Below, piece by piece: positions 1 to 10,800 of a DNA stretch of 64,000 nt (positions within the stretch are counted from its first letter, which is position 1; the number at the start of each line of letters is the position of its first letter). Under the pieces are notes generated by a model. It was not told the DNA's origin. It worked only from the letters and a program-made list of their open reading frames with translations, and did no database searches. This DNA is from Eucommia ulmoides. Its lineage: Eukaryota > Streptophyta > Magnoliopsida > Garryales > Eucommiaceae. Both the position numbers and the translations under genes were made by a program. Where the stretch lies: assembly GCA_016647705.1 (NCBI GenBank), contig CM028339.1, forward strand, positions 25,769,803 through 25,833,802, written 5' to 3'.

Positions 1-2790
1 GAAAGGTGTTCAAAATATGAAAACAAATTAAACTATAATACTTGAAATAAATACTATGGGAATGGATTATCTAGGGATTAACTTCGTTTACTCATACGTA
101 CTAGATTTATTCTAGTTTACACTAATGGTTATCAATCTATTCAACAATCAAGATTTCTAAAACTCACTCATTACCTCTCCCGAGTGTAAAGTAAGTGACT
201 ATGTAACCACGTCAATACCGATATCCCTATCAAGAATTTAAATGATTACATGCGTCTTACCCCAACCTTATGCATTGCACAAGTTCTAATAATCTCTTGA
301 AACTTTAGAACTTGTGTTGTGTTTAAACCTAGTCCGAATCTGAGATTACCTCTCCCGAGTATCAAACCCTGTATTCTCAAATCAACCACAATATCAAATA
401 CAAGCATGCAATGGAAATGATATAACGGTAAACACAATCGAATAGAGATGAACAACCATTAGCCAAACATAGATTTACTTAAATACAATACTTGTGAACT
501 ACATTAATCCCTAGACAATAAATATTTAACTACTCATAGTCATAACCAAATATCTAACAACAAATGAAAAGTACATCATCAAAATAACAAACCAAGAATT
601 GAAAATCACAGAGAGAATGAAAGAGAAGAGATCCAAATCTGAAGACTGGATGATTCCACTTCCGCAAGATCCGCTCCAAGCTGCTTCCCTCTTCTCCAAT
701 GGTGATTTTCTTAATTTAGTCTAAATATAGGCTCCCCAAAAACGTCCCAAACAAAAAATGCATCAAGGTATATTTATAGAATTCTTGAATAATCCTAAAA
801 ATGGCTGAAAACGCGTTGTTAGCTGGTGCAACAGCGCTGTTGCGCGTAAAGAGCGCGCTGCAATGCGCAAACAGTAGAAATGGTAGGGAACAGGTGCGCA
901 CTGCAACATGCTATGGTCAGAATGCAAAACAGGTTAGCGTTGTAGCGTATAAAGAACGTGCTGCAGCACGCCCGGGGCAAAAACACATAAGAAGGCTTTT
1001 TTCACTCATTTCTTCACCGACGTCCTACTTACGGGCTTGATTTGCAACTGTTTTCGCCCAAAACACCTTATCTACATAAAAACAAATAAAAACGATTGAA
1101 AACACTAATAGAACACTCGAAAACTACCAAATTCGAAAAGAAAATATATAAATAAATATCAATCTATCACACACTTTTTAAAATTTTAAAAGAAAAATCA
1201 GTGAACATATCTATATAATATAAATAACTAAATATTTTATTTAAAAAATAGATTTCTAAATTTTAATTTTTGAAGAAAGAAAACAACAAAAAACAAACAA
1301 ACAAACTAGATAGTCTCATTTTTTGCTTTTTTATCACTGATATGTATATGTAAAATCATAAATTTATTTATAAAAAAAAAATTAAAATTAAAAGTTTATT
1401 TTTTTAAAAGAATGGAATTTAATATTTCTATACAATATAGTAATAATATGTATGTCAACATAGATAAGTTTTTTATGCAATAATTTTATACACGAAATAA
1501 ATTTACAAATTGCTCTTAAAAATTTAAAAAGTTAGTCTATCAATTTTTGTTTTGCATATTTAAAAGTAATACTAATGTAAAAAAAAAAATTAAAATAAGT
1601 AACCACAGACATAAATACGGATATTTAATCTACGAATTTTTTAACTAGTTTTAAAACACATGATAAAAATAATCGATGATATTTTTCATTCCATTTAGAA
1701 TAAAATTTATATTAATTTGATACTTTTGATAATTATTGATTTTATTTTTGTTCTTTAATAATAGTTGTAGATTTTATTTTTCATACTTTTATACATTTGG
1801 TGGAATTATTGTCATCAATCATTTATTTTTTTAATTATAACATATAAAATAAATCAACAATGTTATCTATCTGCAATTGAAATTCATGTGACTCTACTAC
1901 TATTATATGGCTTATTTAGTCATCTTAACTGTAACATTTTCAAATGTGTTATTTACTGAAAATTACAATCTTGACACTTCATTGATAAATTTATTTCATC
2001 AACTATTTTATTTTTTATCATAACACAGAAAAAACAATATATGCGTGCATGCATCGTAAACAGCTTCATAATCACAATTCTTATTTATGGAAGTATCCTT
2101 CATCATTTGATCATGTCATGTGCACATGCTTATTATTAGTAGTAAAAGTGTAAATCGGTCAATCAGATCGGGTTTGAAAGATTTCAGTCAGCCAATTCGA
2201 AGAAAGATTCTGGTAGTTCCCTTGACCAAAGCCGACTGTGTGGCCTCCTTACACCTATCTAATTTAGGGTTGGTTGGGTCGGTTGATTGTCGAGTAACAA
2301 GAATAAAAAAAATAAAGATGAAATATTAAAAATTATTAAATCTGAAAATTTTTGTAGATATGATATAGATATGGAGAAACAATCAAGAAATATATTAAAT
2401 AATTAAAAAAAAAAACTTACAAATCATAAAATCGGAGCAGGAGACGGAAAAGGTGCAAGAGCAATTGTTGGCGATGAATAGCAGTGTCGTAAGAATCATC
2501 AATGGCGAGATTATTAGGGTTTGATAGACGTAGGATTATTAAACGACGGGATTATTAGACAACGCAAGAATCATCTATTAGAGTTTGATAGAAAATGACA
2601 GTGGCTCTAGAATTGAGAGAGAGAGAGAGAGAGAGGTGGGGAGGAGGAGAATGGCACTAAGGTTGGAATTTGGAAATGGAATAATTTGAATTTGATTAGG
2701 GCTATATTTATATATGGATCTTTTCGTAATATGCCATGTTTTAGGGGGTATTTGATAAATATATATTAATATGGTTCAAGGTTCGGATGG
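1..2790. other. AT-rich intergenic DNA, no gene seen
   Basis: No open frame here has recognisable protein content. The left 700 bases look like non-coding repeat DNA of moderate complexity. From about 818 to 975 the composition switches to a GC-rich patch with perfect palindromes (AACAGCGCTGTT at 830-841, CGTGCTGCAGCACG at 957-970). From about 1080 to 2100 it is very AT-rich with many A or T runs. A (GA)n microsatellite lies at 2615-2635. The stretch around 2140-2300 contains GGTTGGGTCGG-like words that resemble a repeat, but I cannot name a family. Confidence 0.6.
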
Positions 2791-3367
2791 TGTAGACACA
2801 ACATTTTGACCGCCCCACAAATATTTTATGCTTTATTTTATAGTTTACCTGCTTTATTTTATTTTTATTTTATTTCAGAAAATACAAGATACAAAAAAAA
2901 AATTAAAAAAAAAACAAAAGAAAAAAAAAGGTTGGAATTGAAAGAAGAGAGAGACATTGGAAAGAGAGAGAATAGGAAAAGAGAGAGAGGAGTCTCATTA
3001 GTTTGGCCGAGAGATAGAGAGAAAATAGAAGAGAGAAAGAGAGAGACAGAGAGAGAGCAAAATATGGTAGGACCAGTAGCCTTTGTCACACCAAGAGAGA
3101 GAAGGATGTGTATGTGTATGATCAATGGGCCCCCCTCATTTTAATTAAACTTATGTGTGTGTATGAACCATGCGTGTATGTATGTATGTGAGAGAAAGAG
3201 AGAGGTAATAGGTGCCCACCACGTGTCATACGAACAGTAGAGGCGGTGAAACCTAATTTTCTTCTTTTTTTATAGTTTTACCCTTTCCTAGTTTAACTTA
3301 AACTGGGTTTGGCGGGTAGACCTAATTTTTAGGGTTTCTCAAGTGTTTTTCACGCCCAATCTTCTCC

Positions 3368-3375
3368 TATAAATA
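3368..3375 (+). promoter_or_regulatory. TATA box inside the solo LTR
   Basis: TATAAATA is followed about 40-110 bases downstream by a transcript-leader-like segment. This fits the U3/R promoter of the LTR retrotransposon to which the surrounding 2.4-kb LTR would belong. Activity cannot be judged from sequence. Confidence 0.5.
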
Positions 3376-3945
3376 GGACCCTCATCCTCCTAATTTATTC
3401 ATTCAAAAAATTTAGAGAAGCCACATTCTTTAGAAGAGTAATTCTCAAAGCCCTTTCGGGAAGTCGTCTGCGAGAGAGGAAAAGCCTGAGCATCGGGATT
3501 CTTGGCCTAGAATATGTATGTTTTTTTAATTTTTAATTCTTTTAGTTTATTTTATTCTCTTCGCAATTTAAATTCCTGCAAGTTTTATTTTTTTAATTGT
3601 CCAGTGATTCGATGAAAAATGCCGGGATAAGGTTCCCCATTCTCAATATAAACCTTTGAGTGTTTAGACGAGGACACTCGTATCTTTCTTTTCTTTTCTT
3701 TTTTCTTTTTTTTTTTTATTTCTGTATTTTTTTATTATTTTTTTTGTAATTCATATAAAAAAATAATAATAATAAGTCGTCCAATGATCCGATAAAAACC
3801 CCAGGGTGGGTTTCTCGTACTTAAACCTAATCCCAAGCATTAGGTGAATAATGTTTTATTATTTATTTTGCTGCATTTTTATTTTTGTATAATTCTGTAT
3901 TTTTTTATTTTTATTTTTATTTTATTCTTCTTATCAAAACCCTTA

Positions 3946-3950
<5 letters not shown>

Positions 3951-3979
<29 letters not shown>
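3951..3979. repeat. Poly-A tract inside the solo LTR
   Basis: An uninterrupted run of about 29 A lies within the Tat/Ogre-type LTR. It is simple sequence and probably length-variable. Confidence 0.8.
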
Positions 3980-3981
<2 letters not shown>

Positions 3982-5170
3982 ATTGGTAGGAATTAATCTT
4001 TACGAACATTAAGTTGAATCCGACGATTCGATAAATCATAGGAGAGTTTTCCATGGCCTCGTTTCCATTCCCCGACCTGAGTGGAATTTAGAAATGAATG
4101 GTTTTAGGAAATCTCTTCCCTCGGTAAATTTTTCGTGGGATTTCCTTTAAGTTTCAGAAGATTAATTTCAACTAAATTATTTCCGCGAACTTCCGTCGAT
4201 TCTCATATCCATAGAATTTGAGAAAATTTCAAATCGAGATTGTTTTAAATTAATTGCGCAAACTTAAAATAAATATTTTTGCATCCATCTAGCATATTTA
4301 CTTCTTGCATTATTTAGACGATATTTTTAGTACACTTTCATCACTTACACATTTTTTTCTACATATAGTTTTTTTTTTTTTTTTTTAACTTCATAAATTC
4401 ATGCTACTTTTTCATATTTAGTCACGACACATGCACCACTTACGTTTTTTTTATAATTGAATCATTGTCACATATAATCAGGTTAATTCACGTAGTATTC
4501 ATATTAGTTTGCATTGACATATTTAAATTAAACCCTTTAGTTTTTTTTGTCACTTTTGCATATAAAATAAAATTCATATAATTTTAGTTTTTGCATTCAT
4601 ATTTTCATATTCATTCATTTATTTGAGTTTGCCCATTTAAAGTAAAGAAGTCTTTTGGAAACATATATAAATACCCCTCGAGGACCATTCTTGTCAAATT
4701 TTTAATATTCAATAAAAGGTTATACCGGGAGAACATTCCAAAAAATCCAAAAACTTGTCCCACCTTATTTATGAAAATACCAAAAATATTTTATAAGAAG
4801 GAAATGATTTTAAAATAAAATAAAACATTCGGACTTAAATTAATTGGATTTAATTGGACATAAAATACGTTTTCAGATGGGCGTCTTGGGGTGCCTAACA
4901 CCTTCCCCAAGCATAACCAACCCCTGAGCCTTTAAATGAATCTTTGATTCGACCATGTTTTTTGGAGTCAATTTTTACTTGGGCCTTTTAAATTTATTTT
5001 CTAAAAATTCGGTGACCTAACACACCATTTTAACTCAATGCTAGGTGGTGACTCCTCAAATTTTAAAACGTCCTAAGTATGTTTTTGAGAAAAATCGGCG
5101 CTTTTAAAAAAACCCGCTCCTTAATTAATTATTTAATATTCTTTTCATCTCCGAAAAATGGGGCGCATCA

Positions 5171-5582
5171 AACAGGTTCGAGTACATCGGGTATGAGTAG
5201 ATGGGTACCCGAACTGAAGTAATTCTAGGTTCAAGCAGGTCAGGTTCGGGTGGGGTGGGTTTTCGGATAATAATTAGACCCTTAATTAGTAGACATAATA
5301 AATTCCACTTACACTATATTTATGTGTGTGTGTTTTTTCTTTTTTCTTATCATCATTTATTCAGGAGTATAATGTTTGTATTCGACTTAATTTTAATTTT
5401 TTTCTTAATTATAACATTGTCATTCTTTACATGAAATGATTTCCATTAATTGTTTTAAACAAATTGTTTATATACTATATTTTCTTATTGTTTTTTTTTT
5501 AAAAAAAAAAAAAGTTTAATGTACATATTTTTAATATAATTTTTAATAAATAAATAATGTAAAAAATTATAAATATATCTGA
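5171..5582. other. Short gene-free spacer between two LTR elements
   Basis: The first 100 bases contain GGTTCGGGTGGGG-type words. The remainder is AT-rich with T and A runs near 5490-5513. No coding or RNA feature was seen. Confidence 0.6.
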
Positions 5583-6231
5583 TGTAGTCAAAATTTTCAA
5601 TCACGCGTCAATCCCCACACGCGTTAGAAAATCTTTCGTGTTCTTTCTCAACCTTCAAAACCGTGAATTCTAATAGGGAACATCGGTGTGGTATTAGCCA
5701 AAGAACCTCCGGAGTGAGAATAAGTTCATCTAAATATAGTGAGAATAAATAACACACTAGAAACCAGTTTCCCATTACCTGTTACCTTCTTCCCTTTTAT
5801 AGGGTGATCTAATTGTTATCACTTGAATAGAAATATCATTCATTTATTCGTATCTCCCTACCATTACGTATAATAACCATTATCCCCGAAATAAAAGGAG
5901 AATATCTGTAACAGTCACCATTAATCATGGACTGTTACAGTCAATTCAGACTCACCTTAACGTATATAGGTTTTGATCCAAACTCTGAAATGACTGTTTC
6001 CTCTTTGGCTTTTGACATTGTGGGCTTATTAATACCTAACTATAGGCCTTATCATATGATAACCCATATATTCATATAGATCACCTAACCAGTGTTTGAA
6101 TCATGGGCTTATGCTGCCCCAGCCCATTTAACAGGCAGGCTTATCCGACTTCAATTCAGAGCCCATATAACGAATCCGTCCCGTTAAGAATTTTATACCT
6201 AGGTCAATTTGCGTCGGGAGTTTTACACACA
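5583..6231 (-). repeat. 3' LTR of the Tat-lineage element
   Basis: This copy is collinear over its whole 649 bp with 16252-16900, with about 10% substitutions and essentially no length change. It reads TGT...ACA, and on the element's strand it lies downstream of integrase and the tandem array. A modest purine-rich stretch just inside its inner edge, on the minus strand, could serve as the PPT. Confidence 0.92.
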
Positions 6232-6430
6232 TCATTTGTTCTCCTGACTTTCACGACGATTCAGACGAAGAGAAATGAAAGATCACTTCTTCTTTGAGTA
6301 AGTTCTTCCTTGCACCCCTTCAATTCTCGATATTTTTCTTCGCATTTTGAGTTTCTATTCATTATTGTACAAAATTTCATCAAATCAATCAATTAATTCC
6401 ATCGAAGTGGGCTCATCGTCAAATCCTGCA

Positions 6431-7300
6431 ATGGAATAGACGGCGACTGCCCCAACTCATTCACATTCTAATCCTGATATAGATCTAGAAGCAAGTAAGT
6501 TTCCAATAGAATGGCTCTCAGCATTTAGGGAACAATATAGAATCCCATTATCTATGTCGATTAGGGTTCCATCTAAAGATGAACGTCCTCAGGATTCCAA
6601 AGAAAACGAGGTATGCCTTTACCTCTGGATGTTTGAGTATGGACTTACCCTTCTTTTTTTCTCATTTCTCCGTAATCTTTTTCGCCAAATGGAAATTTCT
6701 CCAACTCAGCTAACTCCAAATAGTTTTCACCAAATTACGGGAACCATAACACTTGCTAGGCAAAATGACATTACTCTTTCTATTGATGCAATTAGAAGCA
6801 TAAGCCAACTGAAGTACCTTCCCAAAATCGATAGGCATTACCTTTCTATCCCCAAAGAATTTTCATTTCTTATAGACCTTCCAACGAAGGTCAGAGACTA
6901 GTAGCCATGGTACCTCTTCTTTTCTAGAGATTGGGAGTTCTCTTCAGAGGAAATAGGACAGTCCTCAATGGCGTCAAAACGCTTCAACTCCCCAAGTAAT
7001 GATACACCCAACAGTCTATTTCTTATTTGAAATTATGTCAAAGTGATTTTGATCATATTTATTGATGCAGGTGATAGTGTTTCTCGGAAAATCAGTCTTA
7101 CTCCAAGACTTAAAGAAGAGTTGAATAAGCTTCTAATCCCTAAAGACCGCCTTTATAGAGAATTAACATATCGGCCATTCATCTGACCTCCAATGGATTT
7201 GTCTCATCTTCAAGAATTAGTTGAACTTCAAATCACCTCCTGGAAAAGGAAGAGACCGAAAAAAAGACTCGCAAAAAAGAATAATCAACTGGCACCCTAA
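6431..7300 (+). pseudogene. Antisense ORF, N-terminal part: gypsy-type 'Transposase_28'-like domain, broken
   Basis: This lies inside the Tat element but on the strand opposite to gag-pol. The likely start is ATG 6431. Codon 3 is TAG, and the frame is then open to a double stop at 6899-6904. The open part contains the order 'CLYLWMFEYGL', 'FLRNLFRQMEISPTQLTPNS', which matches the pattern of the plant domain Pfam names 'putative gypsy type transposon' (PF04195). Reading through the stops, a short exon continues to about 7012. An intron-like stretch ends in TTGATGCAG at 7070, and a further exon (about 7071-7300) holds 'SRKISLTPRLKEELNKLL' and a basic tail. The function is unknown in any element. 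The domain call is from remembered family pattern. Confidence 0.6.
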
Positions 7301-7888
7301 CTTCCTGACAATACTGCTAGCAACCCAGCCATCTGGCAAGTCATCTCTTATGATGATCTTGAAACAGCAGTATCGGATGATGACTGCTAACCTCTCATCC
7401 TTCGCCAAAGAGGTGTTATTCTAGTCGCAATTCTATCCTTGGTTCGTACTACTGAAAAAGCTCAAGGCGAACCATCTTCTATTTCCAAATCAGTTTCGCT
7501 ATCAAGATCAGCTGATGTCCCTGCCACAAAACCTACTGTTACCGATCTTCCAGTCGCTGATCATCCAGTAGCTAGTCATCATTCCTACCCAGTCCCTACT
7601 TCCAGTCAAAGAACTGGTCGATAAATGACTAAACAATAAATGTGCCACTCATTGATGAAGTTGGTCCTTCTGTTCCAGGCCGTCACGCAATTTTCGATGA
7701 TGCCATAAAGTTCCTTTATGATCAATCTTGGGACAAAGGCAAGAAAAGAACTTAAGGCAAAAACAAACCTGAAATCTTCTGAATGGTGATCTGTGCCCTT
7801 CTCCAGGTATTTGCATCATTTTAGTCTATCCTTACTGAATAATCTGACTATTTATCCTCATCTAATAATCACCTTATCATGTTAGTGT
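7301..7888 (+). other. Low-complexity linker of the antisense gene, frame-broken
   Basis: The plus strand has a Ser/Pro/Val/Ala-rich open stretch at 7439-7624, then segments open only in other frames ('VPLIDEVGPSVPGRHAIFDD' about 7640-7700). It probably encoded the disordered linker between the N-terminal domain and the coiled coil. An intron-like stretch at about 7808-7885 precedes the next exon. Confidence 0.4.
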
Positions 7889-8635
7889 ATGCATATGTCA
7901 TCCTCTTTGGTCAATTGTGTTGAGGATGAGAATGAGCTAGATACCCAACTGATGCATCAAATGACTGAGCTCAACAAGGTTGAAGCCAAGGTACAAGATC
8001 TGGAGAATGAAAAATTAAGGCTTGCTACTGATCTTGCCTTGTCCAGATCCTCTCAAGACCTGTTCAAGGCAGAATTACAGTCTGCCAACAAGCAAAGGGA
8101 GGCTCTCCAAAAGAGTAATGCACTTTTCTGTTATGAGAATAGCGAGCTTAGAACGTCGATCACTGCGATCAAAGAAGAATGCACGTCTCTAAGAGAAGAA
8201 TCCCGCAACCTTTCTGAGGAACTGGCCTCAGCACATCTAATAATTGACCAGAAGGATGCTGAGATAAAGGAAAAAGATGATGCCCTCCAGAGAGATTATG
8301 ATCAACTCCAAGAGAAAGAGGCTGCTCTTCAAAGGCTTTATTCCCAAAAAAAACAAATGTCTGCTGAGTTTTCTACTACAAAAGAAAAAACTAAAAAAGA
8401 AATTAATGACCTCTGGTCTTCTTTCAAGAAAGAATCAAAGAGGCTTCAAAAAGTCGGCTTTGCTTTCTGCCAAAGGCTGGTGTCGGAGGAGCTTCCTAAA
8501 GCCAATCTCTTCTTCCTGGATCTTGATGACGAAACAGAAGAAGTGACTGAAAAACATCAAGATTTACCCAGTTCAGCAGACGAGGTGCCAGCAAAGAGCT
8601 CAGCACGGAATGTTGCTACTGATCACACCAACTGA
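7889..8635 (+). CDS. Antisense coiled-coil protein (248 aa) within the Tat element
   Basis: This is the longest undisturbed frame in the element, and it runs opposite to gag-pol. Residues about 15-190 are rich in E, K, Q and L with heptad-like spacing ('VQDLENEKLRLATDLALS', 'QKDAEIKEKDDALQ'), predicting a long coiled coil. The C-terminus is acidic (a DLDDETEEVTEK-like run). It probably continues the broken Transposase_28-like gene at 6431-7300 through introns, because that domain is commonly followed by coiled coil in plant retroelement ORFs. The ATG at 7889 may therefore be internal to an exon. No membrane segment or catalytic motif is visible. It could still be expressed, but the upstream stops suggest a pseudogene remnant. 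Confidence 0.6.
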   Translation: MHMSSSLVNCVEDENELDTQLMHQMTELNKVEAKVQDLENEKLRLATDLALSRSSQDLFKAELQSANKQREALQKSNALFCYENSELRTSITAIKEECTSLREESRNLSEELASAHLIIDQKDAEIKEKDDALQRDYDQLQEKEAALQRLYSQKKQMSAEFSTTKEKTKKEINDLWSSFKKESKRLQKVGFAFCQRLVSEELPKANLFFLDLDDETEEVTEKHQDLPSSADEVPAKSSARNVATDHTN

Positions 8636-9008
8636 CCACTCAGCTAAATTTTGGTAAAAACAACTAATTGTTGCTGATCTGTATTTTGTTTTTTTATATC
8701 TTTTCATCTTTTATTTTCTATTGGTCTGTAATAACTTTATTAATGACTATATCTTTGATCATCATAACCTGTAACTGAACAGCCACCACCATTACAATTT
8801 TTAAGATTTTTGCGATGATTTCAGTACGTTTTTTACCAACGCATGTCACTTCTTTATTTAATTCATGCTTTTTTCAACACTTCAATTATCTGTCCCCATT
8901 CCTCTTGGTTGACTATTTAAAGGCACCACGGGTTCTTCATTTCTTTAAGAAACCCTTATTTTAACATCCATTTCTTCATATCTTCTAGAAATCTTGCTTT
9001 TAACAGTC
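8636..9008 (+). other. Gap between the two antisense ORFs
   Basis: T-rich sequence with 3'-UTR character directly after the coiled-coil stop (long T runs and GTAA words) is followed by a promoter-like segment before the next ATG at 9009. No coding content was seen. Confidence 0.5.
8914..8922 (+). promoter_or_regulatory. Putative TATA box for the second antisense ORF
   Basis: TATTTAAAG lies about 90 bases upstream of ATG 9009, followed by a pyrimidine-rich leader. Spacing and composition suit a plant core promoter reading against gag-pol. This is inference only. Confidence 0.35.
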
Positions 9009-9479
9009 ATGGGCTCCACTTCCTCCATATGGATTAACGGCCCTTCTACTTATTCAAGAATTCAAAATGAGAGAAACAACGAGATCGAACTAGGAGAGCA
9101 CTTTCGTTCTTTGATGCAGACTGTCATGGACACCAAAGACGAGTATCCACGCCTTCATGCTATGGAATAAGCTTCTGTCATCTTTGCTGCGATGGAATCG
9201 GCCCATTTCCTAGTCGTTTCTCTCTACCTCGAAGCGAAAGATGAATTGAAATATGCTGAAAGAAGCAAGAAAGATCTGGTTATCAACTTCAACTATCAGA
9301 AGCTTTACGCTAATGCCATGAAGGCGAAGAGTGATACACTCCTGAAGAAGAACGAGGAGAAGAGGGAAAAAATTCATGAACTAATCCGAAAACTCAACCA
9401 ATACGAAGATCATGAATTTTTCCTTTCCAACCCAGACTCGCAGGATCTTGACTCTCTTACTTCTGCAGACTCGGATTGA
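9009..9479 (+). pseudogene. Second antisense coiled-coil ORF (about 156 codons, one in-frame stop)
   Basis: From ATG 9009 the frame runs to TGA 9477-9479 with a single internal TAA (9168-9170). The N-terminus is Ser/Asn-rich. After the stop, residues are charged and helical ('KSDTLLKKNEEKREKIHELI'), ending in an acidic DSQDLDSLTSADSD-like tail. Both halves are in one frame, so the stop is probably a recent point change. It sits between the first antisense ORF and the tandem array. No domain is recognised. A charged coiled-coil protein is all the sequence supports. Confidence 0.5.
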
Positions 9480-9855
9480 AGTGCCTCCTCTTTAGCCCCA
9501 GATGAAGAAGAAGAAGAAAAAATGAAACCCCTTTTTTTTTTTTTTTTTTTTTGTAAGAACAGTTTGTATCTGTTCTTTTTTTTTTTTTTTAAAGAACCCA
9601 TATATCAATTTCCTTATAATATGAACGGGTTTTTATAATAATACCTTGTTTATCTTGTCTGCCCTCCTTCGTAACAAAATTAGGATACATAACTTCGTTA
9701 CGAATCATTGAACAAGCATAGGATAATAGAAGGATAAATGCTGGATTAATACCTCGTTTGCCCTCCATCTGAGTATAAAAGTGGATGACTTGTAAGGGCA
9801 CAATATCCGCTTGTACTGAACTACCAAACTTAATTAGAAACTTAAAAATGTAAGT
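9480..9855. other. T-rich spacer before the tandem array
   Basis: It holds poly-T tracts at about 9531-9552 and 9577-9590, then ordinary AT-rich sequence. It is part of the Tat element's region downstream of pol. No gene was seen. Confidence 0.6.
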
Positions 9856-10695
9856 GCTTGCTGAGCCAATACTTCCTGATAGAATACTGAGTTGAACTCC
9901 AAATTGAAGAACTTAGTTATTTGTTGGGCTAAGGTGCCCGGTTGAATGCTAAGCTGATGTGCTCAGTTAAATTCTGAGTTAGAGAACTCAGTTACTTGCT
10001 GAGCTAAAGGGCCCAGTTGAATGCTTAGTTGATGTGCTCAGTTAAATTTTGAGTTGGAGAACTCAGTTATTTGTTGGGCTGAGGGGCCCAGTTAAATGCT
10101 GAGCTGATGTGCTCAGTTAAATTATGAGTTGGAGAACTTAGTTATTTGTTGGACTGACGTTCTTAGTTGAATGCTGAGCTGATGTGCTCAGTTAAATTAT
10201 GAGTTGGAGAACTCAGTTATTTGCTAGGCTGAGAGGCCTAGTTAAATACTAAGTTGATGTCCTTAGTTAAATTCTGAGTTGGAGAACTCAGTTATTTGTT
10301 GGACTGAGATGCCCAGTTGAATGTTGAGCTGATGTGCTCAGTTATTTGCTGGACTGAGGGGCCCAGTTGAATGCTGAGCTGATGTGCTCAGTTAAATTCT
10401 GAGTTAGAGAACTCAGTTATTTGCTGGGTTGAGGTGCCCAGTTTAATGTTGAGCAGATGTGCTCAGTTAAATTTCGAGTTGGAGAACTCAGTTATTTGAT
10501 GGGTTGAGGTACCCAGTTGAATGCTGAGCTGATGTGCTCAGTTAAATTCTAAGTTGGAGAACTAAGTTATTTGCTGGGCTGAGAGGCCTAGTTAAATGCT
10601 AAGCTGATGTACTCAGTTAAATTCTGAGTTAGAGAACTCAGTTATTTGCTAGGCCGAGGTGCCCAGTTGAATGCTGAGCTGATGAACTCAGTTAA
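9856..10695 (-). repeat. Higher-order tandem array: 25-bp monomers in a 75-bp trimer
   Basis: The landmark GATGTGCTCA (or a variant) recurs at 9956, 10031, 10106, 10181, 10256, 10331, 10381, 10456, 10531, 10606 and 10681. Spacing is exactly 75 except for one 50-bp step. Each 75-mer divides into three related 25-mers sharing a CTCAGTT...CTGAGTT core, so each monomer is an imperfect inverted repeat. The first roughly 100 bases are degenerate copies. The array lies between integrase and the antisense ORFs, that is, in the 3' untranslated part of the element. Tandem arrays are known there in Tat elements such as Retand. Confidence 0.92.
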
Positions 10696-10800
10696 AAGAA
10701 ACACAAATCTCATTGAATTAAACATTTATTAATTTCTCTAAAAAAAATGCTTTCAAGAGACAACTTATTTAAAAAGAAACAAAGATTTACGATAAAGAAC

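Larger units (their letters stand above)
2791..5170 (+). mobile_element. Probable solo LTR of a Tat/Ogre-type Ty3/gypsy retrotransposon
   Basis: Seen: the segment starts TGTAGACACA, has a TATA box near 3368, and ends in a block with the words GGGTGCCTAACACCTTCCCC (about 4890-4910), GGTGACTCC (5046-5054) and a GGGGCGCATCA end. Known: this order of words is typical of the R/U5 end of long LTRs in the Tat/Ogre branch of plant Ty3/gypsy elements. No gag or pol follows at 5171, so I infer a solo LTR on the plus strand. No target-site duplication is evident (GATGG against AACAG), so the borders, especially the left one, are uncertain. Confidence 0.6.

Noticed and set aside
2806..3144. Open frames rich in Lys/Arg/Glu (plus) and Ser/Leu/Phe (minus)
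   Set aside because: Composed of A runs and GAGAGA repeats within the probable Tat/Ogre LTR. No domain content.
9856..10695. Independent satellite array
   Set aside because: It lies wholly within one LTR element between integrase and the antisense ORFs, so it is part of the element here.
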